From CAYFYS01 sp965202905 (GTDB taxonomy: Bacteria > Pseudomonadota > Alphaproteobacteria > MPNO01): a stretch of 64,000 nucleotides of DNA. The DNA lies in contig OZ241868.1 in NCBI GenBank assembly GCA_965202905.1, positions 2,790,001 to 2,854,000 of the forward strand, read 5' to 3'. Shown here piece by piece: positions 42,478 to 51,222 of this stretch. A model generated the notes under the pieces. That model worked only from the letters and a program-made list of their open reading frames with translations, searched no databases and was not told the origin of the DNA. Every line of letters starts with the position of its first letter. The stretch's first letter is position 1. The position numbers and the translations under genes were made by a program.

Positions 42478-43593
42478 ATGCCATGGAAACAGCAAGGCGG
42501 CGGCGGCCTGGGAGGCGGCCAGGGTCCCTGGGGTCGTGGCGGCGGCGGCGGACAGCCGCCCGACTTCGAGGACATGCTGCGTCGCGGCCAGGATCGCGTC
42601 CGGAGGATCGTGCCCGGCGGCTTCGGCGGTGGACGCGGCGTCATCTTTTTGATCGTCGGCGCGATCGCCCTGTGGCTGTTGAGCGGATTCTATCGCGTCC
42701 AGCCCGACGAACAGGGCGTAGTGCTGCGCTTCGGCGAGTGGATCAAGACCACGCCGCCCGGGCTGAACTACCATCTGCCCGGCCCGATCGAGTCGGTGGA
42801 GACGCCCAAGGTGACGCGGGTCAACCGCATCGAGATCGGCCTGCGCAGCGTCGGTGAGGGCGCCCGCAGCCTGCCGGTCCGCGATATCCCCGAGGAAAGT
42901 CTGATGCTGACCGGCGACGAGAACATCGTCGACATCGACTTCACCGTCTTCTGGGTCATCAAGGATGCCGGACAATACCTGTTCAACATCCGCAACCCCG
43001 AGGCGACGGTGAAGCTGTCCGCCGAAAGCGCGATGCGCGAGGTGATCGGCCAGACGCCGATCCAATCGGCCCTGACCGAAGGTCGCAACCAGATCGAGGA
43101 GGCGACGCTCAGCCGGGTCCAGGAGCTGCTGGACAGCTACGAGGCCGGCATCGAAATGCGCCGCGTCCAACTGCTGAAAGTCGACCCGCCGGGCCCGGTG
43201 ATCGACGCCTTCATCGATGTCCAGCGCGCCCGCGCCGACCTGGAGCGGCTGCGTAACGAGGCCGAGGCCTACCGCAACGACATCCTGCCGAGGGCGCGCG
43301 GCGAGGCCGAGAAGATGGTCCAGGACGCCAACGCCTACCGCGAGGAAATCACCAACAAGGCGCAAGGCGAGGCCGAGCGGTTTCTCAAGGTCTTGCAGTC
43401 CTACCGCCTGGCCAAGGACGTGACCACCCAGCGGATCTATCTCGAGACGCTGGAGGGAGTGTTCCGCGGCATGAACAAGATCATCATCGATTCATCGGCC
43501 AAGGGCGGCAGCGGCGTGGTGCCGTACCTTCCCCTGCCGGAGATCCAGAAGCGCTCGCAACAACAAAGCCAGCAGGGGGAGACCCAGCAATGA
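42478..43593 (+). CDS. hflK: FtsH protease modulator HflK
   Basis: The 371-residue protein has a Gly/Gln-rich N-terminus, one membrane helix (about residues 57-78), then an SPFH/band-7 domain with GLNYHLPGPIESVETPKV and a helical stretch VIDAFIDVQRARADLERLRN. With HflC it forms a periplasmic cage that holds FtsH. The stop overlaps the hflC start (ATGA, 43590), so the pair is coupled. Confidence 0.94.
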   Translation: MPWKQQGGGGLGGGQGPWGRGGGGGQPPDFEDMLRRGQDRVRRIVPGGFGGGRGVIFLIVGAIALWLLSGFYRVQPDEQGVVLRFGEWIKTTPPGLNYHLPGPIESVETPKVTRVNRIEIGLRSVGEGARSLPVRDIPEESLMLTGDENIVDIDFTVFWVIKDAGQYLFNIRNPEATVKLSAESAMREVIGQTPIQSALTEGRNQIEEATLSRVQELLDSYEAGIEMRRVQLLKVDPPGPVIDAFIDVQRARADLERLRNEAEAYRNDILPRARGEAEKMVQDANAYREEITNKAQGEAERFLKVLQSYRLAKDVTTQRIYLETLEGVFRGMNKIIIDSSAKGGSGVVPYLPLPEIQKRSQQQSQQGETQQ

Positions 43594-44483
43594 GCCGCAA
43601 TCGCCTGACGGTCTTCGGCATTATCGTCATCGCGCTGGGATTCGTGGCGTTCAGCGCGGTGTTCACGGTCCATCAGACCCGACAGGTCCTGGTGCTCCAG
43701 TTCGGCGAGCCCAAGCGGGTCATCCAGGACCCCGGGCTTCAGTTCAAGTGGCCGTTCATCCAGAACATCGTGGAATACGAGCGCCGCGTGCTGGAGTTCG
43801 ACCCGCCGGCCGAGCAAGTCATCCTGTCCGATCAGAAGCGCATCGTCGCCGATGCCTATGTGCGCTACAAGGTCTCGGATCCGCTGAAGTTCTTCCAGAC
43901 CGTGCAGACCGAGACCGTCGCCCGGTCGCGGCTGTCCTCGGTGGTGAACTCCGCGCTCAGGCGGGTGCTCGGCAACGTCACCCTGCTCGGCGTGCTGTCG
44001 GAGGAACGCGCCGAGATCATGGCCAACATCCAGGCGGACGTGAATGGCGCCGCCGAGCGGCTCGGCATCGAGATCATCGACGTGCGGCTGCGCCGCGCCG
44101 ACCTGCCGCAGGAGGCCGCCCAGGCGATCTACGCGCGGATGCGTTCCGAGCGCGAGCGCGAGGCGCGCGAGGCGCGCGCGCAGGGCTTCGAGAAGGGCCA
44201 GCAGATCCGCGCCGCCGCCGACCGCGAACGGACGGTGCTGCTGGCGGAGGCCAAGCGGACCGCCGAGACCACGCGCGGCGACGGCGATCAGGAAGCGACG
44301 CGCATCTGGGCCAACGCCTTCGGCCAGGATGCCGAGTTCTTCCATTTCTACCGGTCGATGCAGGCCTACCGCGAGGCGCTGCGCGGCGACGACACGACGA
44401 TGGTGCTTTCGCCGGACAGCGACTTCTTCCGGTTTTTTGGCACCTTCGGGCGGGACAGGCTGCCCGGCGCCGGCGCGAACTGA
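43590..44483 (+). CDS. hflC: FtsH protease modulator HflC
   Basis: The 297-residue partner of HflK has an N-terminal helix (about residues 5-25) and SPFH domain starting VLVLQFGEPKRVIQDPGLQF. The ALRRVLGNVTLLGVLSEER and FEKGQQIRAAADRER helices and the C-terminal EFFHFYRSMQAYREAL match the family. The complex regulates FtsH proteolysis of membrane proteins. A DUF2065 gene and degP follow on the same strand. Confidence 0.94.
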   Translation: MSRNRLTVFGIIVIALGFVAFSAVFTVHQTRQVLVLQFGEPKRVIQDPGLQFKWPFIQNIVEYERRVLEFDPPAEQVILSDQKRIVADAYVRYKVSDPLKFFQTVQTETVARSRLSSVVNSALRRVLGNVTLLGVLSEERAEIMANIQADVNGAAERLGIEIIDVRLRRADLPQEAAQAIYARMRSEREREAREARAQGFEKGQQIRAAADRERTVLLAEAKRTAETTRGDGDQEATRIWANAFGQDAEFFHFYRSMQAYREALRGDDTTMVLSPDSDFFRFFGTFGRDRLPGAGAN

Positions 44484-44491
44484 CCGGGCCG

Positions 44492-44680
44492 ATGGGCGGC
44501 GACCTCGTCGCGGCCGCGGCGCTGGCGCTGGCCATCGAGGGCTCGCTCTATGCGCTGTTTCCCGAGGCGATGAAACGGCTCATGGCGCAAGTGCTGGAGC
44601 TACCCGTGACGACGTTGCGCACTGCGGGCGCCCTCGCCACCGCGCTCGGCGTGGGGATCGTCTGGATGGTCCGGGGATAA
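44492..44680 (+). CDS. DUF2065 membrane protein
   Basis: The 62-residue protein has two short membrane helices around EGSLYALFPEAMKRLMAQ, the signature of DUF2065 (YjeT family). Such genes commonly sit next to hflC in proteobacteria. It starts 8 bases after hflC and ends well before degP. Function is unknown. Confidence 0.85.
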   Translation: MGGDLVAAAALALAIEGSLYALFPEAMKRLMAQVLELPVTTLRTAGALATALGVGIVWMVRG

Positions 44681-44825
44681 GCCCCCCTCGGGCCAGGCCC
44701 CCTCGGGCCGCGCTTGACCCCTGGCCGGCGGCCGACCAGATCTGCGTTGATGCCGGCGCCGAAAATAGCCATATCTTTGCCGCTCATTCCGAAGATGGGC
44801 CCACGATGGGCCGGCGGGAGGCTCC

Positions 44826-44855
44826 GCGGTTGCAAATCTCGCGGTTACAAATTTC
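44826..44855 (+). repeat. 15-bp tandem repeat in the degP leader
   Basis: GCGGTTGCAAATCTC (44826-44840) is followed directly by GCGGTTACAAATTTC (44841-44855), with two mismatches. It sits just before the AAGGAG ribosome site of degP. If translation began at an upstream ATG (44806), it would encode a repeated QISRLQISR. Confidence 0.7.
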
Positions 44856-44868
44856 AAGGAGACGTTCG

Positions 44869-46365
44869 GTGGGGATAAGCGATTCCCGAGGCTGGCAGGG
44901 CCGCCTGATCGGCATGGCGGTTGCCGCGGCGTTCGCGCTTGGATTCGCCGCGGCCGGCGCCCCGCACGCCGCCCTCGCCAAAGCACCACCGACGACGTTC
45001 GCCGACCTGGCCCAGCGCCTGCTTCCCTCGGTGGTCAACATCTCCACCACCCAGGTCGTCAAGCGCAGCGAGGCCCCGGGCGGTCCGCAGGACCGGCCGC
45101 GATTCGCGCCTGGATCACCGTTCGAGGATTTCTTTCGCGAGTTCTTCGACCGCCAGCGCCGCGGCGGCTCCCCGGAACGCAAGGCGACATCGCTGGGATC
45201 GGGGTTCGTGATCGATGCCGAGGGTCTGATCGTGACCAACAACCATGTGATCGCCGAGGCCGACGAGATCACGGTCACCTTTGCCGATGAAACCAAGCTG
45301 CAGGCGACCGTCGTCGGCCGTGACGCAAAGACCGATCTGGCGCTGCTGCGCGTAAAGCCGGCGAAGACGCTGACTGCCGTCAAGTTCGGCAACTCCGACA
45401 GCGCCCGCGTGGGCGACTGGGTGGTTGCGATCGGCAACCCGTTCGGGCTGGGCGGCACGGTGACCGCCGGCATCGTCTCGGCGCGGCACCGCGACATCAA
45501 TTCCGGGCCCTACGACGACTTCATCCAGACCGACGCCTCGATCAACCGCGGCAATTCCGGCGGGCCGATGTTCAACGTCAAGGGCGAGGTCATCGGGGTC
45601 AACACCGCCATCTTCTCGCCGACCGGCGGCAGCGTCGGGATCGGGTTCGCGATCCCGGCCAACCTGGCCAAGCCGATCGTCGGCCAGCTCGAGGAGTACG
45701 GCCGGGCGCGGCGCGGTTGGCTCGGCGTGCGCATTCAGACCGTCACCGACGAGATCGCCCAGGGGCTTGGCCTGCCGGAGGCATCGGGCGCGCTGGTCGC
45801 CGCTCTGAGCGAGGGCGGCCCGGCGGCCGAGGGCAAGATCGAGGTCGGAGACGTGATCCTGTCCTTCGACGGCCGGGCCATCACCGAGATGCGCCGCTTG
45901 CCGCGGGTGGTCGCGGAGACCGCGGTCGGCGCGCCGGTCAGCGTCGTGGTCTGGCGCAAGGGCGCGAAGAAGACGCTGCGAATTCAGCTTGGCGAATTCC
46001 CCGAGGACGAGCGAAGGCGCGCCGCGCGCACGCCCTCCGGCCCGGTGTCGTCCGAGTCGGTGCAGGTGCTGGGGCTGAAGTTGTCGTCCGTCACCGAGGA
46101 TCTGCGCCGGCGCTTCGATCTGAGCGAGGACATTCAGGGCGTCGTCGTCACCGAGGTGGAGTCCGGCAGCCCGGCCGCCGGGAAACAGATCAGGCCCGGC
46201 GACATCATCCGCAAGATCGGCCCGGCCCAGTCGAGCGTCACCAGCCCCGCCGAGGTGGAGTCGCAGGTCGACAAGGCCCGCAAAGCGTCGATGGGCACCG
46301 TCCTGGTGCTGGTCGAGCGCTCGGGCAACCAGCGCTTCGTAGCGATCAAGATCGCCGAGGGCTGA
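44869..46365 (+). CDS. degP: Periplasmic serine protease DegP/HtrA
   Basis: The 498-residue Do-family protease has a signal peptide (about residues 10-36, ending HAALA). The trypsin-like domain carries the triad His in TNNHVIAEAD, Asp in DAKTDLALL and Ser in RGNSGGPMFN, and two PDZ domains follow. It degrades or refolds misfolded periplasmic proteins. An ATG at 44806 is in frame, but GTG at 44869 has an AAGGAG at 7 bases and a cleaner signal. The stop at 46363-46365 is followed, in the same frame, by miaA. Confidence 0.92.
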   Translation: MGISDSRGWQGRLIGMAVAAAFALGFAAAGAPHAALAKAPPTTFADLAQRLLPSVVNISTTQVVKRSEAPGGPQDRPRFAPGSPFEDFFREFFDRQRRGGSPERKATSLGSGFVIDAEGLIVTNNHVIAEADEITVTFADETKLQATVVGRDAKTDLALLRVKPAKTLTAVKFGNSDSARVGDWVVAIGNPFGLGGTVTAGIVSARHRDINSGPYDDFIQTDASINRGNSGGPMFNVKGEVIGVNTAIFSPTGGSVGIGFAIPANLAKPIVGQLEEYGRARRGWLGVRIQTVTDEIAQGLGLPEASGALVAALSEGGPAAEGKIEVGDVILSFDGRAITEMRRLPRVVAETAVGAPVSVVVWRKGAKKTLRIQLGEFPEDERRRAARTPSGPVSSESVQVLGLKLSSVTEDLRRRFDLSEDIQGVVVTEVESGSPAAGKQIRPGDIIRKIGPAQSSVTSPAEVESQVDKARKASMGTVLVLVERSGNQRFVAIKIAEG

Positions 46366-46377
46366 GGCCGCGCGGCG

Positions 46378-47334
46378 CTGGCACAGGCTGACGCGGCGCC
46401 GGTCGTCATCGTCGCCGGCCCGACGGCCTGCGGCAAATCGGCGCTGGCGCTGGCGCTCGCCGAGCGCCTCGACGGCGTGGTGATCAACGCCGATTCCATG
46501 CAGCTTTACCGCGAGCTGGAGATCCTCTCGGCCCGGCCCGGCGCGGCCGCGCTCGCCCGCGCGCCCCACCGGCTCTATGGCGTCCTCGCCGCGTCCGACG
46601 CCTGCTCTGCCGGCCGCTGGCAGGCGATGGCCCGGCGCGCCATCGACGAGGCCCTCGCTCAGGGCAAGCTGCCCATCGTCACCGGCGGTACCGGGCTCTA
46701 TCTCAAGGCGTTGAGCGAGGGGATCGCGGCGGTCCCGGAGATCGACCCGGCGCTGCGCGCGCGGCTTCGTGGAGAGCTCGCGGACGCCGGCCCGGCGACC
46801 CTTCATGCCCGCTTGGCGCGCGCCGATCCTCAGGGTGCGGCGACGGTCCGGGCGAACGACCCGCAACGGATCCTCCGCGCGCTGGAGGTGCTCGAGCAGA
46901 CCGGCCGGCCGCTGCGGGCCTGGCACGCCCGCCGGCTCGGCGGCGACGCGCCGGCCCGGCGCTTCGCCCGGATTCTGGCGATGCCGGCGCGCGCCTCGGT
47001 CTATGCGGCCTGCGATGCGCGCTTCGACGCCATGCTCGCCGCCGGCGCTCAGGCGGAGGCCGGGCGCATGGCCGCGCTGGGCCTGGATCCCGCGCTGCCC
47101 GCGATGAAGGCGGTCGGCCTGGCCCCGCTCATCGCGCTCGCCGAAGGCCGCATCGGCGCCGACGAGGCCGTCCGCCGGGCAAAGCGCGACACAAGGCGCT
47201 ACGCCCGGCGGCAGATGACTTGGTTCCGCCATCAACTCGTGGCGGACCGTGTCATCGAAGAGCAATTTTCGGAAAGCGTGCTTCCTAAAATCTTTTCATT
47301 TATTAGCACTTTCTGGTTGACCCCATTCCGGTGA
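46378..47334 (+). CDS. miaA: tRNA dimethylallyltransferase MiaA (apparent CTG start)
   Basis: The 318-codon enzyme adds a dimethylallyl group to A37 of tRNAs that read UNN codons. P-loop GPTACGKSALAL is near residues 16-27, DSMQLYRELEIL follows, then VTGGTGLYLKALSEG, and the C-terminal tRNA-binding TWFRHQLVADRVIEEQF ends with SFISTFWLTPFR. The frame follows the degP stop directly with no ATG, GTG or TTG before the P-loop. A GTG 33 codons into it (46477) would delete the P-loop. CTG at 46378 reads LAQADAAPVVIVAGP, where relatives start MAQ, so initiation at CTG is likely. Confidence 0.85.
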   Translation: MAQADAAPVVIVAGPTACGKSALALALAERLDGVVINADSMQLYRELEILSARPGAAALARAPHRLYGVLAASDACSAGRWQAMARRAIDEALAQGKLPIVTGGTGLYLKALSEGIAAVPEIDPALRARLRGELADAGPATLHARLARADPQGAATVRANDPQRILRALEVLEQTGRPLRAWHARRLGGDAPARRFARILAMPARASVYAACDARFDAMLAAGAQAEAGRMAALGLDPALPAMKAVGLAPLIALAEGRIGADEAVRRAKRDTRRYARRQMTWFRHQLVADRVIEEQFSESVLPKIFSFISTFWLTPFR

Positions 47335-47403
47335 AGGATTAGGTTTCGTCCTCTCAGGAAGGGAACGCCGTGCCGCCCGGCCACCGGGTCAGGCGACGAC
47401 AGG

Positions 47404-47430
47404 ACCGGCCCCATCGGGCCGGTTTCGTTT
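47404..47430 (+). terminator. Rho-independent terminator or attenuator before ilvB
   Basis: ACCGGCCC-CATC-GGGCCGGT (47404-47423) is a perfect 8-bp stem followed by TTCGTTT. It lies 70 bases after the miaA stop and about 55 bases before the ilvB ribosome site. It either ends miaA or controls ilvB read-through. No leader peptide rich in Ile, Leu or Val was found upstream, so classical attenuation is not supported. Confidence 0.75.
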
Positions 47431-47484
47431 GTCCGCGGTGCCGTTGGGTCCGCCGGGCAGGGATGAGGTTGAAAGGAGTTCGTC

Positions 47485-49245
47485 ATGGCCGGCGAGCGGA
47501 TGACGGGATCGGAAATCGTCATAAGGGCCTTGGTCGATCAGGGCGTGGATACGGTCTTCGGCTATCCCGGCGGCGCGGTGCTGCCGATCTACGACGCGAT
47601 TTTCACGCAGAACGCGGTGCGCCACGTGCTGGTCCGCCAGGAGGGCGGCGCGGTGCATATGGCCGAAGGCTACGCCCGTTCGACCGGCAAGGTCGGCGTG
47701 GTCCTGGTCACGTCGGGCCCCGGGGCGACCAACGCGGTGACCGGGCTGACGGATGCTCTGATGGACAGCGTCCCGGTGGTCTGCCTGACCGGCCAGGTGC
47801 CGACCCACCTGATCGGCAACGACGCCTTTCAGGAGGCCGACACGACCGGCATTACCCGGCCGTGCACGAAGCACAACTACCTGGTCAAGGACATGGCCGA
47901 GCTGCCGCGGATCATGCACGAGGCGTTCTACGTCGCGGCCAGCGGCCGGCCCGGCCCGGTCGTGGTCGACCTGCCCAAGGACATCCTGATGGGCCAGGGC
48001 GCGTATCGGGGACCGGAGGCCTTCGAGCACCGCTCCTATCGCCCGCAGGTCCGCGCCGACCGCGACAGGATCGCCGAGGCGGTCGCGCTGATGGCCAATG
48101 CCAGGCGGCCGCTGTTCTATGTCGGCGGCGGGGTGATCAACGCTGGTCCCGAGGCGTCCCGGCGGCTGCGGCGGCTGATCCGGCTGACCGGCTATCCGGC
48201 GACGCTGACCCTGATGGGGCTTGGCGCTTACCCCGCATCGGACCGGCAATGCCTCGGCATGCTCGGCATGCACGGCATGTACGAGGCGAATCTCGCCATG
48301 CACGAGTGCGATGTGATGATCAATGTCGGCGCGCGGTTCGACGACCGGGTCACCGGACGGCTCGCCGATTTCTCGCCCGGCTCGAAGAAGATCCATATCG
48401 ATATCGATCCGTCCTCGATCAACAAGAATGTCGCCGTCGACGTGCCGGTCGTCGGCGATGCCGCGGTCGTGCTCGACCAGCTTCTCCGGGCCTGGAAGGC
48501 GCGCAAGGCCGCGCCCGACGCCAAGGCGCTCAAGAACTGGTGGGCGCAGATCGAGAAATGGCGCAAGCGCGACTGCCTGCGCTACGTCGACGCCGATACG
48601 GTCATCAAGCCGCAATACGCCATCCAGCGACTCTACGAGAAGACCAGGGGGTACGATACCTACATCACCACCGAGGTCGGCCAGCACCAGATGTGGGCCG
48701 CCCAGTTCTTCAAGTTCGAGGAACCGAACCGGTGGATGACTTCCGGCGGCCTGGGGACGATGGGCTACGGCCTGCCCGCCGCGATCGGGGTGCAGACCGC
48801 GCACCCCGACGCGCTGGTCATCGACATCGCCGGCGAGGCCTCGTTCCTGATGAACATCCAGGAGTTGTCCACGGCGGTGCAGCACCATCTGCCGGTCAAG
48901 GTCTTCGTCGTCAACAACCAGTGGATGGGCATGGTCCGCCAGTGGCAGGAGCTGCTGCATGGCGGGCGCTATTCGGAGAGCTATACGGCCGCGCTGCCCG
49001 ATTTCGTCAAGATGGCCGAAGCCTTCCAATGGACCGGGCTGCGCGCGACCCGCCCCGCCGACATCGACGGGGTGATCGACGCGATGCTGGAGACCGACGG
49101 GCCGGTCATCGCCGACATCGTCGTCGACCAGACCGAGAACTGCTTTCCGATGATCCCCTCGGGCGCGGCCCATAACGAGATGCTGCTGGGACCGGGCGAC
49201 GAAGCCGAGGCGCCGGTTTCCGAGGAAGGCATGGTGCTGGTTTGA
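47485..49245 (+). CDS. ilvB: Acetolactate synthase large subunit
   Basis: The 586-residue ThDP enzyme makes acetolactate or acetohydroxybutyrate, the first common step to valine, leucine and isoleucine. It has TVFGYPGGAVLPIYDA, GPGATNAVTGL, the FAD-binding middle domain RFDDRVTGRLADFSPG, and the ThDP/Mg region DIAGEASFLMNIQELSTA. In that region the usual GDG-S motif reads GEAS (Asp to Glu), as I recall for some alphaproteobacterial enzymes. C-terminal VNNQWMGMVRQWQ is conserved. GAAAGGAG precedes the ATG. Confidence 0.95.
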   Translation: MAGERMTGSEIVIRALVDQGVDTVFGYPGGAVLPIYDAIFTQNAVRHVLVRQEGGAVHMAEGYARSTGKVGVVLVTSGPGATNAVTGLTDALMDSVPVVCLTGQVPTHLIGNDAFQEADTTGITRPCTKHNYLVKDMAELPRIMHEAFYVAASGRPGPVVVDLPKDILMGQGAYRGPEAFEHRSYRPQVRADRDRIAEAVALMANARRPLFYVGGGVINAGPEASRRLRRLIRLTGYPATLTLMGLGAYPASDRQCLGMLGMHGMYEANLAMHECDVMINVGARFDDRVTGRLADFSPGSKKIHIDIDPSSINKNVAVDVPVVGDAAVVLDQLLRAWKARKAAPDAKALKNWWAQIEKWRKRDCLRYVDADTVIKPQYAIQRLYEKTRGYDTYITTEVGQHQMWAAQFFKFEEPNRWMTSGGLGTMGYGLPAAIGVQTAHPDALVIDIAGEASFLMNIQELSTAVQHHLPVKVFVVNNQWMGMVRQWQELLHGGRYSESYTAALPDFVKMAEAFQWTGLRATRPADIDGVIDAMLETDGPVIADIVVDQTENCFPMIPSGAAHNEMLLGPGDEAEAPVSEEGMVLV

Positions 49246-49269
49246 TTCCGGGCGGTTCGGAGCGTATCG

Positions 49270-49773
49270 GTGTCTGACATCGAACGGCACACGATCTCGG
49301 TCCTGGTCGACAACGAGGCGGGCGTGCTGGCGCGGGTCATCGGCCTGTTCTCGGGCCGCGGCTACAACATTGAGAGCCTGACGGTGGCCGAGGTCGATCC
49401 GCACAACGCGCTGTCGCGGATCACCGTGGTCGCTTCGGGCACGCCGATGATCGTCGAGCAGATCAAGGCGCAGCTCGGCCGCCTGGTACCAGTCCAGAAA
49501 GTCGTCGACCTGACCATCGAAGGCCCGTTCGTCGAGCGCGAGCTCGCCCTGGTCAAGGTCGCGGGCAAGGGCGAGAAGCGGGTCGAGACGCTCAGAATCG
49601 CCGACATCTTCCGCGCGCGGGCGATCGACAGCACCAGCCAGTCCTTCGTCTTCGAGATTTCCGGCTCGACCGAGAAGCTCGATGCCTTCATCCGCCTGAT
49701 GGAGCCGCTCGGGCTGGTCGATGTCTCGCGCACCGGCGTGGCCGCCATCGCACGGGGCGAGTCGGCACTGTGA
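49270..49773 (+). CDS. ilvN: Acetolactate synthase regulatory (small) subunit
   Basis: The 167-residue protein starts with an ACT domain TISVLVDNEAGVLARVIGLFSGRGYNIESL (reported as two parts: TISVLVDNEAGVLARV and GLFSGRGYNIESL). A second ACT-like domain follows. It confers valine feedback on the large subunit. The start is GTG at 49270, 24 bases after ilvB, with a weak ribosome site; translation is probably coupled to ilvB. Confidence 0.93.
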   Translation: MSDIERHTISVLVDNEAGVLARVIGLFSGRGYNIESLTVAEVDPHNALSRITVVASGTPMIVEQIKAQLGRLVPVQKVVDLTIEGPFVERELALVKVAGKGEKRVETLRIADIFRARAIDSTSQSFVFEISGSTEKLDAFIRLMEPLGLVDVSRTGVAAIARGESAL

Positions 49774-49816
49774 GGCCCGGACGGGCAGGTCAACACGAAC
49801 ACGAAAGGAATCCGGG

Positions 49817-50836
49817 ATGCGGGTCTTCTACGACAGGGACGCCGACGTCAACCTGATCAAGGGCAAGAAGGTCGGGATCGTCGGCTACGGCAGCCAGGGC
49901 CATGCCCACGCCAACAACCTCAAGGACAGCGGCGTCACGGAGATCACGGTCGCCCTGCGCGAAGGCTCGGCCTCGATCGACAAAGCCCGCCAGGCAGGTC
50001 TCGAGGTCAGGACCGCCGCCGAGACGGCGGCCTGGGCCGACGTGTTGATGGTGCTCACCCCCGACGAGTTGCAGGCCGATCTCTACGTCCGCGACATCCG
50101 CGACAACCTGCGCCCGGGCGTGGCCCTCGCCTTCGCCCACGGCCTGTCGATCCATTTCCGCCTGATCGAGCCGCGCGAGGATCTCGACGTGTTCATGGTC
50201 GCGCCCAAGGGGCCCGGTCACACGGTGCGCAGCGAGTATCTCGGCGGCGGCGGCGTGCCGTGCCTGCTGGCCGTCCACCAGGACGCTTCGGGCAACGCAG
50301 CCGAGATCGGGCTGTCCTATGCCTCGGCGATCGGCGGCGGCCGCGCGGGCATTCTGGAGACCAATTTCCGCGAGGAGTGCGAGACCGACTTGTTCGGCGA
50401 GCAGTCGGTGCTGTGCGGCGGGCTGACGGCACTGATCACTGCCGGATACGAGACTCTGGTCGAGGCCGGCTACGCGCCCGAGATGGCCTATTTCGAGTGC
50501 CTGCACGAGGTCAAGCTGATCGTCGATCTGATCTACGAGGGCGGCATTGCCAACATGCGCTATTCGATCTCGAACACCGCGGAATACGGCGATCTGACCC
50601 GCGGGCCGCGGCTGATCGACGACCGCGTCCGGGCCGAGATGAAGCGCATCCTGGCGGACATCCAGTCCGGCCGCTTCGCTCGCGAATGGGTGCTGGAGAA
50701 CCATGCCGGACAGACCAGCTTCAAGGCCCAGCGGCGGCAGAGCGCCGAGCACCCGATCGAGGAGGTCGGGCGCCGCCTGCGCGGCATGATGCCTTGGATC
50801 GCCGAGCGCGCGCTAGTCGACAAAACCAGAAACTGA
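49817..50836 (+). CDS. ilvC: Ketol-acid reductoisomerase
   Basis: The 339-residue class I enzyme isomerises and reduces acetolactate to dihydroxyisovalerate with NADPH and Mg. The nucleotide-binding GYGSQGHAHANNLKDSG loop (about residues 24-40) has a typical length, and metal ligands lie in SYASAIGGGRAGILETNFREE (reported here as two overlapping parts, Asp-equivalent and Glu). The C-terminal helical domain reads MAYFECLHEVKLIVDLIYEG. GAAAGGAA precedes the ATG. It completes ilvB-ilvN-ilvC. Confidence 0.95.
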   Translation: MRVFYDRDADVNLIKGKKVGIVGYGSQGHAHANNLKDSGVTEITVALREGSASIDKARQAGLEVRTAAETAAWADVLMVLTPDELQADLYVRDIRDNLRPGVALAFAHGLSIHFRLIEPREDLDVFMVAPKGPGHTVRSEYLGGGGVPCLLAVHQDASGNAAEIGLSYASAIGGGRAGILETNFREECETDLFGEQSVLCGGLTALITAGYETLVEAGYAPEMAYFECLHEVKLIVDLIYEGGIANMRYSISNTAEYGDLTRGPRLIDDRVRAEMKRILADIQSGRFAREWVLENHAGQTSFKAQRRQSAEHPIEEVGRRLRGMMPWIAERALVDKTRN

Positions 50837-50945
50837 AGCACGCCGGCCCACTCACGAGGCAAAAATTCGTTGCGGTTTCAGGCGGTTTCAGCGTAAAGAT
50901 GAACCTCGGTCGCGACCAGGGAAATCCGCGACCGGTGGTACGTCA

Positions 50946-50963
50946 CGTTAACGGTTTTTAACG
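50946..50963. promoter_or_regulatory. Palindrome CGTTAA-N6-TTAACG upstream of leuA
   Basis: A perfect 6-bp inverted repeat with a 6-base spacer CGGTTT, in an AT-rich island of otherwise GC-rich DNA between ilvC and leuA. It has the symmetry of a dimeric repressor or LysR-type site. No -35/-10 assignment is secure. Confidence 0.4.
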
Positions 50964-51126
50964 TAAGCCCTGTGATGAGTGTGATCTCCAGTCGATGACG
51001 ACGGATGCGAGGCGAATGGCGGTCGGACGGCGCCGGAACGAGGGTTCGGGCGCCGCCCGCTCGCCCTGCGTTCCGCCGCGCCGGCGCCGGGCTCGCGTCC
51101 GCCGTCCACGAGGTTCGGCGACTTAG

Positions 51127-51170
51127 GGGTCCCTGAACGGGACCCGCCGCCCGCGGACGGCCGTTCAGGG
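51127..51170 (+). promoter_or_regulatory. Overlapping alternative hairpins before leuA
   Basis: GGGTCC and GGACCC pair around a 7-base loop (about 51127-51145). CCCTGAACGG (51131-51140) pairs perfectly with CCGTTCAGGG (51161-51170). The two stems share bases and exclude each other, as in attenuators. The leuA ATG is about 50 bases downstream. A U-tract typical of a terminator is absent. Confidence 0.45.
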
Positions 51171-51222
51171 GAATGACTGACCCACGCTCAAGTCGCCAAC
51201 GCTGCGTCAGAGGAGCTCCAGG

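Larger units (their letters stand above)
50837..51222. other. leuA upstream region with inverted repeats
   Basis: No gene is supported. The stretch holds an AT-rich palindrome (50946-50963) that could bind a regulator, and GC-rich overlapping hairpins just before leuA (51127-51170). A 43-codon Arg-rich frame from ATG 50995 to TAG 51126 has no leucine codons and no good ribosome site, so it is not a leucine leader peptide. Confidence 0.5.

Noticed and set aside
45115..49404. Long reverse open frames opposite degP, miaA and ilvB
   Set aside because: They are shadows of well-identified forward genes, with no start or ribosome site.
50995..51126. A 43-codon frame upstream of leuA as a leader peptide
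   Set aside because: It has no leucine codons, is Arg-rich and lacks a ribosome site.
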